From positions 6,566,001 to 6,630,000 of the forward strand of contig CP020563.1 of assembly GCA_002082585.1 (NCBI GenBank): a DNA stretch of 64,000 bases, given 5' to 3'. The notes beneath the pieces were generated by a model, which searched no databases, was not told the origin of the DNA, and was given only the letters and a program-made list of their open reading frames with translations. Numbering within the stretch: the first letter of the stretch is position 1; each line of letters opens with the position of its first letter. This stretch comes from Kitasatospora albolonga (GTDB taxonomy: Bacteria; Actinomycetota; Actinomycetes; Streptomycetales; Streptomycetaceae). Both the position numbers and the translations under genes were made by a program. Positions 40,525-49,109 of the stretch are shown here, in pieces.

Positions 40525-41787
40525 ATGTCCGATGTCGAACGGCACAGGCCGTTGCAGAACCGCCGCCTTCTGGTGGTGTCGACGAACTACGCGCCGGAGG
40601 TCACGGGCATCGGCCCGTACGCCACTCAACTCGCCGAGCACTGGGCCGCGTCCGGTGCCCGGGTCCGGGCGCTCACCGGGATGCCGCACTACCCGTCCTG
40701 GCGGCTGGACGAGGCGTACCAGCAGGTGTGGCGGACCGTGGAGATACGCGGCGGCGTCGGCGTCCACCGCCGCCGCCACTATGTGCCGCCCCGTCAGACG
40801 GCCCTGCGCAGAGCCGCGTTCGAGGCGAGCGTCCTCGCCACCGGGCTCTTCGCGCCACCGCCGGGGAGACCGGACGCCGTGGTCTCCCAGATGCCCAGCC
40901 TGGCCGGCGGTGTCATCGCGGCCCGCCTCGCCCGCCGCCACCGCGTTCCCCACATACCCGTCGTCCAGGACCTGATGGGCTCCGCCGCCGCGCAGAGCGG
41001 CATCCGGGGCGGCGGCAGGGCTGCATCCGTGGCGGCGGCGGCCGAGCGGTACGCGCTGAGCGGCGCGGCCCTCGTCGGCGTCATCCACGAGAGCTTCGTC
41101 CCCGGCGTCACCGCCCTCGGTGTCGACCCCGGCCGCATCCGCCTCGTCCCCAACTGGACCCATGTGCACGGGCCCACCGCCGACCGGGCCGCCACCCGGG
41201 CCCGGCTCGGCTGGCCCCCCGGCACCCCCGTCCTGCTGCACTCCGGCAACATGGGCCTCAAGCAGGGGCTCGACGTCCTGGTGGACACCGCCCGGCTCGC
41301 CCCGGACGTCAAGGTCGTCCTCATGGGCGACGGCAACCAGCGCGACGCCCTGCGCGCCCGCGCCGAGGGGCTGCCCAACGTGGACTTCCTGGAGCCCGCG
41401 GGCGCCGGGGAGTTCACCGACGTCCTCGCCGCCGCCGATGTCCTCGCGGTCACCCAGCGGGCCTCCGTCCTCGACATGAGCGTCCCCTCCAAGCTCACCT
41501 CGTACTTCGTCTCCGGCCGCCCGGTCGTCGCCTCCGTCGCCGACGAGGGCGGCACCGCCGACGAGGTCCGCCGCTCCGGGGCCGGGGTGCTCGTCGCCCC
41601 CGAGGACCCGGCCGCCCTGCTGGAGACCGTACGGAAGCTGGCCGCCGACCCCGCCGCCGCCGACGCCCTCGGGGCCGAGGGGCCGCGCTACGTCGCACGC
41701 CACCTGAGCCGGGAGGCGGGCCTCGCCCGCTTCGACGCCCTGCTCGCCGAGGTCCTGGCGGACGGACGGGGGGGCTCGGCCCGATGA
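40525..41787 (+). CDS. Glycosyltransferase (GT4/GT-B fold, WcaI-like)
   Basis: A 420-residue GT-B glycosyltransferase. The N-terminal domain begins LLVVSTNYAPEVTGIGPYATQLAEHW, a typical WcaI/GT4 opening with the acceptor-side GxG loop, followed by LTGMPHYPSW. The C-terminal donor domain has LHSGNMGLKQGLDVLVD, VLMGDGNQRDAL, and VPSKLTSYFVSGRPVVASV, where the family EX7E region lies. It probably adds a sugar to the lipid-linked repeat unit on the cytoplasmic side. The ATG at 40525 follows GGGGGGAAGG. Its stop overlaps the next gene (ATGA). Confidence 0.87.
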   Translation: MSDVERHRPLQNRRLLVVSTNYAPEVTGIGPYATQLAEHWAASGARVRALTGMPHYPSWRLDEAYQQVWRTVEIRGGVGVHRRRHYVPPRQTALRRAAFEASVLATGLFAPPPGRPDAVVSQMPSLAGGVIAARLARRHRVPHIPVVQDLMGSAAAQSGIRGGGRAASVAAAAERYALSGAALVGVIHESFVPGVTALGVDPGRIRLVPNWTHVHGPTADRAATRARLGWPPGTPVLLHSGNMGLKQGLDVLVDTARLAPDVKVVLMGDGNQRDALRARAEGLPNVDFLEPAGAGEFTDVLAAADVLAVTQRASVLDMSVPSKLTSYFVSGRPVVASVADEGGTADEVRRSGAGVLVAPEDPAALLETVRKLAADPAAADALGAEGPRYVARHLSREAGLARFDALLAEVLADGRGGSAR

Positions 41788-43472
41788 CCCCGGTGAACCG
41801 CGTCCCGGACGACCACGACGAACCGGCGCTCCTGCGCGACCAGTTCCGCCAGCTCCTGCGCTACCGGGCGCTGCTGGCGCTCGGCGTCGTCATCGGCCTC
41901 CTCGGCGGCGGCTTCCTCGCGCTCAGCGGCGAGGACACCTACACCTCCACCGGTGAGGTGCTCGTCCGCTCCGCCATCTCCGATCCCTTCGCCAGCGGGG
42001 CCACCGCCGACAAGGGCATCAACATCGGCTCCGAGCGCCAGACCGCCGTCAGCGACACCGTCGGCACCCTCGCTGCCGCCACCCTCCTCAAGGCGGGCGA
42101 CGACGTCACCGCCCGCGACCTCCTCGCCGGGCTCCAGGTCACCAACCCGCCCAACACCCTCACCCTCCGCTTCGCCTACACCGGCGCCACCCCCGAGCAG
42201 TCCCGGGCCCGCGCCGAAGCCTTGGCCAACGCCTATCTGACCCACCGCAAGGCGCGCACCGAGGACAGCATCAAGAACATGTCCGACGGCTACCGGGCCC
42301 AGCTCGACCCGCTGGAGGAGAAGCGCGACCTGCTGGAGAAGCAGATCGGCGTGGGCGCGGACAACGACGTCACCAGCGCCCGCGCCAACATCATCGTCTC
42401 CATCTCCGAGCTGAGCCGGAAGATCTCCGAGCTCAAGGCCCTGGACACCACCCCCGGCTACCTCAACAAGAAGCCCGTCGCCCCCACCTCGCCCACCGGC
42501 CCCGGCCTGCCCCTGCTGCTCGGCCTCGGCGGGGTCGTCGGCCTCGCGCTCGGCCTGCTGCTCTCCTGGGTGCGGCTCGTCTTCGACCCCGCCGTACGCT
42601 CCACCCGCGAGCTGGTCCGCTCCCTCGGCGCCCCGCTGCTCGGCACCCTGCCCCGCGAACGCGCCGCCGCCACGGGCGTGCTCGCCATCGGCCGCAGCGG
42701 CTCCCGGCTCGCCGAGGAGTACCGGGCGGTCGCCTTCCGGCTCGCCTACGACCCCTCGTTCGCCGAGAGCCGCCGCCTGCTGGTCACCGCCCCGCGCGGC
42801 GACAACGCCGAAGCGGCCGCCGCCGCGGCCAACCTGGCCGCCGCCTTCGCCGAGATGGGCCGGGACGTCCTCCTCGTCGAGGCCGATCTCCGTACGCCCT
42901 CCCTCGCCCGGGCCCTGGGCTCCGCCGCGCACGAGGTCCGCCCGCCGCGCTGGGCGGCGGAGGAGGGCGACGGCAGCTGGCCCACCGGAGGCCGCTCCAA
43001 CGTCGACGTCCCCGGCTCCGGCGCCTTCGCCCTGATCCCCGGCACCACCGTCGACAACGTCCCGCGCGCCCTCACCTCCACCCCGGTCGGCCGCATCGTC
43101 GCCGAGGCCGACCGGCCCGGCAGCGTCGTCATCGTCCTCGCCCCGCCCGTCCTCTCCTACGCGGACGCGGTCGCCCTGGTCGACCGGGTGGAGGGCGTCA
43201 TGATCGTCTGCGACCCGCGCGAGGTCCACCGCAGCGACCTGGAGCGCATCCGCGAGATCATCGGCGCCTCCGGCGGCTCCGTCCTCGGCGCCCTGCTCCA
43301 CCCGGGCCGGCGGCGGCTGCTCCGGCCGGAGCGCCGGACGAAGTCCGCCCGCCGCCGGGGCGGGAGCGGCGGCCCCACCCCCGCCGCCGAGCCGGACACA
43401 CCCGAGACCACCGGAGACCCCACCGAGACCCTCGGCCTGCGTTCCTTGACGCTTCCGGCGGCGCGGCGGTGA
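41784..43472 (+). CDS. Wzz-like chain-length protein fused to a degenerate tyrosine-kinase domain
   Basis: A 562-residue polysaccharide co-polymerase. A first membrane helix (~28-48), an extracytoplasmic coiled-coil-rich region and a second helix (~235-260) form the Wzz domain. The cytoplasmic domain (~320-500) has the BY-kinase fold but its active sites are ruined. The Walker A site reads APRGDNAEAAAAAANLA (no GKS/T), Walker A' reads VLLVEADLRT (Glu for the usual first Asp) and Walker B reads VIVLAPPVLSYADAV (Asp lost). The tail has no tyrosine cluster. It probably controls chain length without kinase activity. Coupled to the preceding glycosyltransferase and following flippase genes. Confidence 0.88.
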   Translation: MTPVNRVPDDHDEPALLRDQFRQLLRYRALLALGVVIGLLGGGFLALSGEDTYTSTGEVLVRSAISDPFASGATADKGINIGSERQTAVSDTVGTLAAATLLKAGDDVTARDLLAGLQVTNPPNTLTLRFAYTGATPEQSRARAEALANAYLTHRKARTEDSIKNMSDGYRAQLDPLEEKRDLLEKQIGVGADNDVTSARANIIVSISELSRKISELKALDTTPGYLNKKPVAPTSPTGPGLPLLLGLGGVVGLALGLLLSWVRLVFDPAVRSTRELVRSLGAPLLGTLPRERAAATGVLAIGRSGSRLAEEYRAVAFRLAYDPSFAESRRLLVTAPRGDNAEAAAAAANLAAAFAEMGRDVLLVEADLRTPSLARALGSAAHEVRPPRWAAEEGDGSWPTGGRSNVDVPGSGAFALIPGTTVDNVPRALTSTPVGRIVAEADRPGSVVIVLAPPVLSYADAVALVDRVEGVMIVCDPREVHRSDLERIREIIGASGGSVLGALLHPGRRRLLRPERRTKSARRRGGSGGPTPAAEPDTPETTGDPTETLGLRSLTLPAARR

Positions 43473-44713
43473 GAGCCCGCACGGCCGTCCTCTGCTCGGT
43501 CGCCGACCAGGGCGTGGCGGCGCTCACCAACATCCTGGTGCTGGTGGCCGCCGCCCGGCTCTCCACCCTGGCCGACTTCGCCCGCTTCTCCGCGGTCTAC
43601 CTGGTCTTCACGGTGCTGCTGGGCGTCTCGGGCGCGTACACCGGGCAGCCGCTGGTCCTCAAGCGCGGCGGCGGCGCGGAGACCCGGGGCGCCTGCCGCT
43701 CGGCCGTCGCGTTCACCGTGTCGGCCGCCGCCGTGCTCGGCGCGCTCCTGGCCGCCGTCTGCTTCCTGATCCCCGGGGACACCGCCCGGGCCCTGCTGAT
43801 GCTCGGCCTCGTCCTGCCGGTGGTGCTCGGCCAGGACGCCGTACGGTACGCCTTCTCTACCCTCCAGCAGCCCCATCTCGCCCTGTTCTCGGACCTGTTG
43901 CGGCTGGCCTGCGTCCTCGGCGCGCTCGGCACCCAGGCGTACGGGGTCTCACCCGCCCGCCTGATCGCGCTCTGGGGCCTCTCCGCCCTGCCCGCGCTCC
44001 TGCTCTCCGCCGCCCTGCTCCACCGCGCCACCGCCGGGACCCCGCTCCTGCTGCGGCCCCTGCTCCGGCGCGGCCACCTCGGGCGGCGCTTCACCGTCGA
44101 GTTCGGCGTGGGCAACGCCACCAGCCAGCTCTCCGTCCTCGGCCTCGGCGCCGTCGGCAACCCGCTCCTGGTCGGCGCCCTGCGCGGGGCCACCACCCTG
44201 TTCGGCCCGCTGAACGTGCTGTTCACCTCCGCCACCTCCTTCGGCCCCCCGCTGCTGGGCCGGATCGCCGACGAACGGAGCCGGGTACGGGCCACCGCCG
44301 CGCTCGCCGCCGTACTCGCCACCACGGCAGGGCTCTGGGCCACCGTCCTGGCCCTCCTCCCCGACCGCGCCGGGCGCCAGCTCCTGGGCGACACCTGGCC
44401 GGTGGCCGCCGCCCTGCTGCCCGCCACCGGCAGCCAGTACGCGGCGATGGCCGTCAGCACCTGCGGGCTGCTCGCCCTGCGGATGCTCGACCCGCGCACC
44501 ACGCTCGCCATCCAGGTCGTCTTCTCGCTCACCGCCGTGGCGTTGCTCGCGGGCGGTTACGCCGTCGGGGGCGTCCTGGGAGCCGCCTGGGGGCTCTTCC
44601 TCGGCTCGCTCTGCAAGGCCGCCGCCACCTGGATCAGGGTGGCCCGGCTGCGCCGCCGCGGACCCGGACCGGAGAGGGCCGTCAGCGCCGACGCGCTGCC
44701 CGCCGCTCCCTGA
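43469..44713 (+). CDS. Polysaccharide flippase-like membrane protein
   Basis: A 414-residue protein with about 12 hydrophobic segments, starting with a GTG that overlaps the wzz stop. The pattern (SVADQGVAALTNILVLVAAARLSTLADFARFSAVYLV, and the mid-protein LLRRGHLGRRFTVEFGVGNATSQL) resembles Wzx/MOP-superfamily lipid-linked oligosaccharide flippases. It would move the completed repeat unit across the membrane. The last codons overlap the convergent polymerase-like gene by 32 bases. Confidence 0.75.
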   Translation: MRARTAVLCSVADQGVAALTNILVLVAAARLSTLADFARFSAVYLVFTVLLGVSGAYTGQPLVLKRGGGAETRGACRSAVAFTVSAAAVLGALLAAVCFLIPGDTARALLMLGLVLPVVLGQDAVRYAFSTLQQPHLALFSDLLRLACVLGALGTQAYGVSPARLIALWGLSALPALLLSAALLHRATAGTPLLLRPLLRRGHLGRRFTVEFGVGNATSQLSVLGLGAVGNPLLVGALRGATTLFGPLNVLFTSATSFGPPLLGRIADERSRVRATAALAAVLATTAGLWATVLALLPDRAGRQLLGDTWPVAAALLPATGSQYAAMAVSTCGLLALRMLDPRTTLAIQVVFSLTAVALLAGGYAVGGVLGAAWGLFLGSLCKAAATWIRVARLRRRGPGPERAVSADALPAAP

Positions 44714-46223
44714 ACGTACTGATCGCCAGCAGACAGAGCGCCGCGATGGCCAGCTTCCCCGCCGCCTGGAGCAGCGGGCCGCGCAGCAGGATGAAGGTGT
44801 ACCCGGCGATCAGTGGCGCCGCGATGGCCAGCACGCTCCCGGGGCCGGGCCCCGCCCGGGTGACGGCCAGCGCGTACCGGCGGTCGGTACGGGCCGCCGC
44901 GTAGCCGATCAGCGCGAGCCCGCCGATCACCCCGGACACACCGAAGTCGACCCAGAACTCCGTCCACAGCGGGGCCGACAGATTGGTCATCCGCAGCCCC
45001 ATCCACTGCCCGACCCGGACCCCGGTGTCCTCCGGCTTCCCGCTCCACACCGCGCGCGGCACGAAGAACAGCGCGGAGCCCGCCAGTTGGCGGCCGTAGG
45101 TATGGCCCCGGGTGTCCACCCACGAGATGGTGTTGGCGAACATCACCATCTGGTCGTAGTCCTTGGTCACCAGCGGATCGAAGACCGAGGCCGACTGCGC
45201 GGGCCGCTGCGCCGCGTCGTCGTACCGGAACTTGTCCGCGTACGGGAACACCACCAGCGCCCCCACCACCCCCGCGGTCAGCACCGTGCGGTAGATCGCC
45301 GCACTGCTCGGGAACGCGGTGAACACGAACGCCATCAGCACCGTCAGGAACCAGTAACGGGCGTTGGAGATCGGGTTGTTCACCACCAGGTTCAGCGCGA
45401 TCAGCGCCACCCACACCAGCACCGTCGACGGGGTGCGCCGGGCCCGGTAGGAGGTCGCCAGGCGGCGGGTGTAGAACAGCAGCGCCAGCAGCGCCGGGAC
45501 CTGGCCGAACCCCTTGATGAAGGCCGAGCCCACATTGGACCCCTCCGTGACCACCCCGCTCGCCGCGACGGTCTCGTTGATCTCCTGGCGGCTGGTGAAG
45601 AAGACCGCGGGCCCGCCCAGCTTCAGCACATAGAACGCGCTCGCCAGGAACGCCAGCGCCACCAGCAGCCGCAGCCGCACCGGATGCGCCACGGCGGGCC
45701 CGCCGCCCGAGCCCCGCGCGGAGGGCGTACGGCGCCGCAGCGGCCGGCGCGAGGCCAGCAGCGCCCCCAGGTCGAAGGCCGCACACCCCACCAGGACCAT
45801 CGCGGTCGCCGTGATCAGATCCTGGCGCGGCCCCACCATCGGCGTCGGCGTCTGCCCGATCACCACCTGGGCGAACGGGGCCACGCCCATCGCGATGTAC
45901 ACGAACATCCAGAAGACGCCCTGGAGCAGCCGCCGCCGGGTGGAGAGGATCATCGTCGCGAGCCGGGCCCCCGCATAGCAGGTCAGGACCAGCTGGAGCC
46001 AGTACCCGGTGTCCCGGACGCCGTTGCCGGGTTGCCCGGCGATCACCGCGGGCAGGAAGCAGACCAGACCCAGGATGAGCGGCACCGACAGCGCCCGCGA
46101 CAGCATCGACCAGGCGATCGGCCGCTCGGGCGGCTCCGGAGGGGTGCCCCGGGCCCCGGACCACTCCACGGGCGCGACCCCGTCGGCGGTCTTCTCCTGC
46201 GCCGACGTGTGCACCGACGTCAT
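44682..46223 (-). CDS. O-antigen polymerase (Wzy)-like membrane protein
   Basis: A 513-residue membrane protein with 10-12 hydrophobic segments and a large extracytoplasmic loop in the C-terminal half (SVFDPLVTKDYDQMVMFANTISWVDTRGHTYGR). That topology and the late loop are typical of O-antigen/exopolysaccharide polymerases, though sequence similarity in this group is always weak. Together with the flippase, Wzz-like protein and initiating transferase it completes a Wzy-dependent pathway. The start at 46223 is divergent from a glycosyltransferase gene. Confidence 0.72.
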   Translation of the reverse strand: MTSVHTSAQEKTADGVAPVEWSGARGTPPEPPERPIAWSMLSRALSVPLILGLVCFLPAVIAGQPGNGVRDTGYWLQLVLTCYAGARLATMILSTRRRLLQGVFWMFVYIAMGVAPFAQVVIGQTPTPMVGPRQDLITATAMVLVGCAAFDLGALLASRRPLRRRTPSARGSGGGPAVAHPVRLRLLVALAFLASAFYVLKLGGPAVFFTSRQEINETVAASGVVTEGSNVGSAFIKGFGQVPALLALLFYTRRLATSYRARRTPSTVLVWVALIALNLVVNNPISNARYWFLTVLMAFVFTAFPSSAAIYRTVLTAGVVGALVVFPYADKFRYDDAAQRPAQSASVFDPLVTKDYDQMVMFANTISWVDTRGHTYGRQLAGSALFFVPRAVWSGKPEDTGVRVGQWMGLRMTNLSAPLWTEFWVDFGVSGVIGGLALIGYAAARTDRRYALAVTRAGPGPGSVLAIAAPLIAGYTFILLRGPLLQAAGKLAIAALCLLAISTFRERRAARRR

Positions 46224-46333
46224 GCGCCCCCCCCCGGGATCAGTGAACCGCTGAACACTCTAACGAATCAGCCCACTTGAGGGGGGCCGATGACTACCCT
46301 GTGAACAAGCGGCCGCAGTCGAGGGGAACTCTG

Positions 46334-47497
46334 GTGAAAATCCTGCACGTTGTCACGCTCCACACTCCGGACCACGCCTTCGGCGGTCCGACCCGGGTGG
46401 CGCTCAACCTGTCCAAGGTGCAGCGGGCGGCCGGGGACGACGCCCGGATCATGGCCCTCGGCGACGGCTTCCCCGACGGCGAACTGCCCAGCCATGTCGA
46501 GGGAGTTCCCGTCCACCTCTTCCAGGCCCGGCATGTGCTCCCCATGTTCGAGGTCAGCGGGATCACCTCCGCCGCCCTGCTGCGCACCGCCCGCCGCATG
46601 ATGCGCGGCGCCGACCTCGTCCATGTCCATCTGATGCGCGACCTGGTGACCCTGCCCGCGGCGCTGCTCGCCCTCGCGACCCGTACGCCCCTGGTCGTCC
46701 AGACCCACGGCATGATCGACCCGACGGAGAAGAGGGTCGCCCAGCTCACCGACCTCCTCGGGGTCCGCAAGGTGCTGCGCGAGGCGGACGCCGTCCTGCA
46801 TCTGACCGAGATGGAGCGGCTCGATGTGAACGCCGTCGCCGCCCCCGTCCCGCTCACCCGCACCGTACGGCTGGTCAACGGCGTCCGCCCGCAGGAGCGC
46901 AAGCCCGCCCGCGAGCCCGGCAGGCCGCCCACGGTGCTCTACCTCGCCCGCGTCCAGGAGCGCAAGCGGCCCGAGGACTTCGTCTCCGCGATGCCGCACG
47001 TCCTCGCCCGCCACCCGGACGCCCGTTTCGTCCTGGCTGGACCGGACACCGGGGCGCTGGCGGGCACCCTCGCGCTCGCCCGGAAGCTGGGCGTCATGGA
47101 CTCCCTGGACCACCGGGGCCCGCTGGAGCACGACGAGGTGCTCGCCGCCGGGCGCGAGGCCGATGTGTATGTGCTGCCCGCGATCGAGGAGCCGTTCCCG
47201 GTCTCGGTCCTGGAGGCGATGTCGGTGGGCACCCCCGTCGTCATCACCCGCACCTGCGGGCAGGGCCCCGATGTGGCGGAGGCCGGGGCGGGCCGGGTCA
47301 TCGACAGCCGGGTCGGCGAGGACGCGGCCAACGCCCGCAAGGTCGCCGACGCGATCCTGGAGCTGCTGGAGCCGGAGGCTGCCGAGCAGGCGGGCAAGGC
47401 CGCCTGGGAGCTGGTCAACGAGCGGTTCACCATCGACGCCGTCACCGCCACCCTCCGGCGGACCTACGAGGACGTGGTCCGCCGGAGGCGAGGGTGA
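46334..47497 (+). CDS. Glycosyltransferase (GT4 family)
   Basis: A 387-residue GT-B enzyme. The N-terminus KILHVVTLHTPDHAFGGPTRVALNL carries the glycine-rich loop after the first strand. The donor-binding domain shows VLYLARVQERKRPEDFVSAM, FVLAGPDTGAL and EEPFPVSVLEAMSVGTPVVIT, the EX7E motif of GT4 enzymes. It transfers a sugar from a nucleotide donor to the growing glycan. The GTG at 46334 has GAGGGG nine bases upstream. It ends 13 bases from the convergent GT2 gene. Confidence 0.9.
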   Translation: MKILHVVTLHTPDHAFGGPTRVALNLSKVQRAAGDDARIMALGDGFPDGELPSHVEGVPVHLFQARHVLPMFEVSGITSAALLRTARRMMRGADLVHVHLMRDLVTLPAALLALATRTPLVVQTHGMIDPTEKRVAQLTDLLGVRKVLREADAVLHLTEMERLDVNAVAAPVPLTRTVRLVNGVRPQERKPAREPGRPPTVLYLARVQERKRPEDFVSAMPHVLARHPDARFVLAGPDTGALAGTLALARKLGVMDSLDHRGPLEHDEVLAAGREADVYVLPAIEEPFPVSVLEAMSVGTPVVITRTCGQGPDVAEAGAGRVIDSRVGEDAANARKVADAILELLEPEAAEQAGKAAWELVNERFTIDAVTATLRRTYEDVVRRRRG

Positions 47498-47510
47498 GCG
47501 GTAAGGCTCG

Positions 47511-48350
47511 TCAACGTACGGGCTTCTCGCGGGACTTGAGCGCGATCTGCCAGCGGTAGAAGCTCATCGCCAGCGCGAAGTCGAACCCGGCGCGGCCGTC
47601 CAGGAAGCCCCGCCGGTAGAGGTACATATAGGCGAAGGACACCACCGGCTTGAACGGCGCCTTGTGGAACAACTGCCCCTGGCGCGACTTGACCTGACGC
47701 ACCTGCTCCTTCACCTCGGGGTGCTGTTCCAGCCATGCCTCCCAGTCCGAGTAGCGGTTGTGCCGCTCGAACCAGGCGGTCACCGGGTCGAGGTCCTGGT
47801 GCTCGATGGAGTTCTTCAGCGTCCCCACGCTCGCCGCGACCGGCTGGTAGTGGCCCTCCACCTCCCCGATGCCCGGCGCGTCCAGGTCCCCGACCTCCGG
47901 GTAGAAGGAGCGGGTCCGGTCGGTCAACGACCGCTTGCGGATGGTGTATCCGTGCCGCAGCCGCTTCCCCGAGAACCAGTACCCGAGCGGGATGTCGTAC
48001 GCGGCGGGCTTCGGCGCGGAGGGATCGCGGAAGGTCTCCCGCAGCTCGGCCAGCAGCCCGGGGCTCAGCCGCTCGTCGCCGTCGAGCAGCAGAATCCAGT
48101 CCAGATCGGTGCGGACGTTCTCCAGGCACCACTGCTTCTTCCGGGGGTGGCCCCCGTCCCAGGTGTACGTGACCACCTCGGCCCCGCACTCCTCGGCGAT
48201 CTTCACGGTGTCGTCGGTGCTGTGGGAGTCCACCACGACGACCGCCTCGAAGTGCCCGAGCACCGACTTCACCGCCTCGGCGATGTTCAGGCCCTCGTTC
48301 TTCGTGGGGATCGCCACGGCTATGGGCAGTTTCGTCTTTCCTGCGGTCAT
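47511..48350 (-). CDS. Glycosyltransferase (GT2 family, KdtX/WaaE-like)
   Basis: A 279-residue GT-A enzyme. It starts with IAVAIPTKNEGLNIAEAVKS, has VVVVDSHSTDDTVKIA and the metal-binding LLLDGDERLSPGL, and then GHPRKKQWCLENV. The C-terminal half (GYWFSGKRLRHGY, YRRGFLDGRAGFDFALAMSFYRW) resembles the lipopolysaccharide core glucosyltransferase WaaE/KdtX subgroup. It lacks a membrane helix. Its start overlaps the stop of the upstream lipoprotein gene (ATGA), so they are co-translated. Confidence 0.9.
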   Translation of the reverse strand: MTAGKTKLPIAVAIPTKNEGLNIAEAVKSVLGHFEAVVVVDSHSTDDTVKIAEECGAEVVTYTWDGGHPRKKQWCLENVRTDLDWILLLDGDERLSPGLLAELRETFRDPSAPKPAAYDIPLGYWFSGKRLRHGYTIRKRSLTDRTRSFYPEVGDLDAPGIGEVEGHYQPVAASVGTLKNSIEHQDLDPVTAWFERHNRYSDWEAWLEQHPEVKEQVRQVKSRQGQLFHKAPFKPVVSFAYMYLYRRGFLDGRAGFDFALAMSFYRWQIALKSREKPVR

Positions 48351-49105
48351 CCCTTGGCTCCTTCGGCCAGCCAGGCGTAGCAGCCTGTGGAGGTGAACGT
48401 GCGCGCGGACTTCGGAAGGGTGATCGTGCGCGACTTCCCGGTGTCGGAGGTGCCGGAGGCCAGCTCTTTCCCGCCCGCGCCCTCGATCTGCCACGAGCAG
48501 TTCGTGCTGGGGGAGGCGGAGCGGTAGACGCCCGGCCGCAGCGTCTTCCCGGTGTGGGTGCCGTCCGGATAGGCGTACGCGGCCTCGTCGACCAGGTCCT
48601 GGTGTTCGGGGCAGAGCCCCGCCACCGCGGCCGGTGCGTCGGAGATGTCCTCGGCCGCGATGGCGCCCACGGCGGTGTCCCGGTCGGCCTTGACCAGATA
48701 GCGCAGCTTGTCGCAGGTCTCCTGCCCGGTCTGGAGCACGGCGGCCGGGTCCATGCCCTGGGGCACGCGGTCCTTCAGGTACTCCTTCTGCTTCTTGGTG
48801 AAGCTGCCGGTGGCGGGGGTGAGTTGGTCGGTGGGTGTCTTGGGGCCCTCGGCGGTCGCGGCCGGAGCGGACGGTCCGCTGACGGCCGGCTCCTCGGTGG
48901 CGGGCGCCGTGGGCGCTTCGGGCGTCGTGGGTGCGGTGGGCGTGGCGGCCGCCTCGGTCGACGGGCCGGGGACGGAGGGCCCGGAGGCCGCGGGGCGCTG
49001 GGCGCCCGCGGCCTCCGGGTCGTTCCCGTCCGCGGACGAGCCGCAGGCGGCCAGCGCCGCCACCGTCAGGACGACGGCGGCGCGGGCCAGGAACGGGTAC
49101 CTCAT
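48347..49105 (-). CDS. Secreted lipoprotein of unknown function
   Basis: A 252-residue lipoprotein: MRYPFLARAAVVLTVAALAAC with the lipobox LAAC (Cys21). Residues ~25-95 are a Pro/Ala/Thr/Ser-rich spacer typical of wall-spanning linkers. The C-terminal ~150 residues form a folded domain with four cysteines (ETCDKLRYLV, GLCPEHQDLV, STNCSWQIEG, STGCYAWL), probably two disulfides. It is coupled to the GT2 gene and four bases downstream of the secreted LamG gene, so it should act at the cell surface with the glycan. No known family recognised. Confidence 0.72.
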   Translation of the reverse strand: MRYPFLARAAVVLTVAALAACGSSADGNDPEAAGAQRPAASGPSVPGPSTEAAATPTAPTTPEAPTAPATEEPAVSGPSAPAATAEGPKTPTDQLTPATGSFTKKQKEYLKDRVPQGMDPAAVLQTGQETCDKLRYLVKADRDTAVGAIAAEDISDAPAAVAGLCPEHQDLVDEAAYAYPDGTHTGKTLRPGVYRSASPSTNCSWQIEGAGGKELASGTSDTGKSRTITLPKSARTFTSTGCYAWLAEGAKG

Positions 49106-49109
49106 CGGA

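Noticed and set aside
44682..44713. Truncation of the flippase or polymerase gene at their 32-base overlap
   Set aside because: Both proteins have normal length and end in hydrophilic tails; similar overlaps occur elsewhere in the window.
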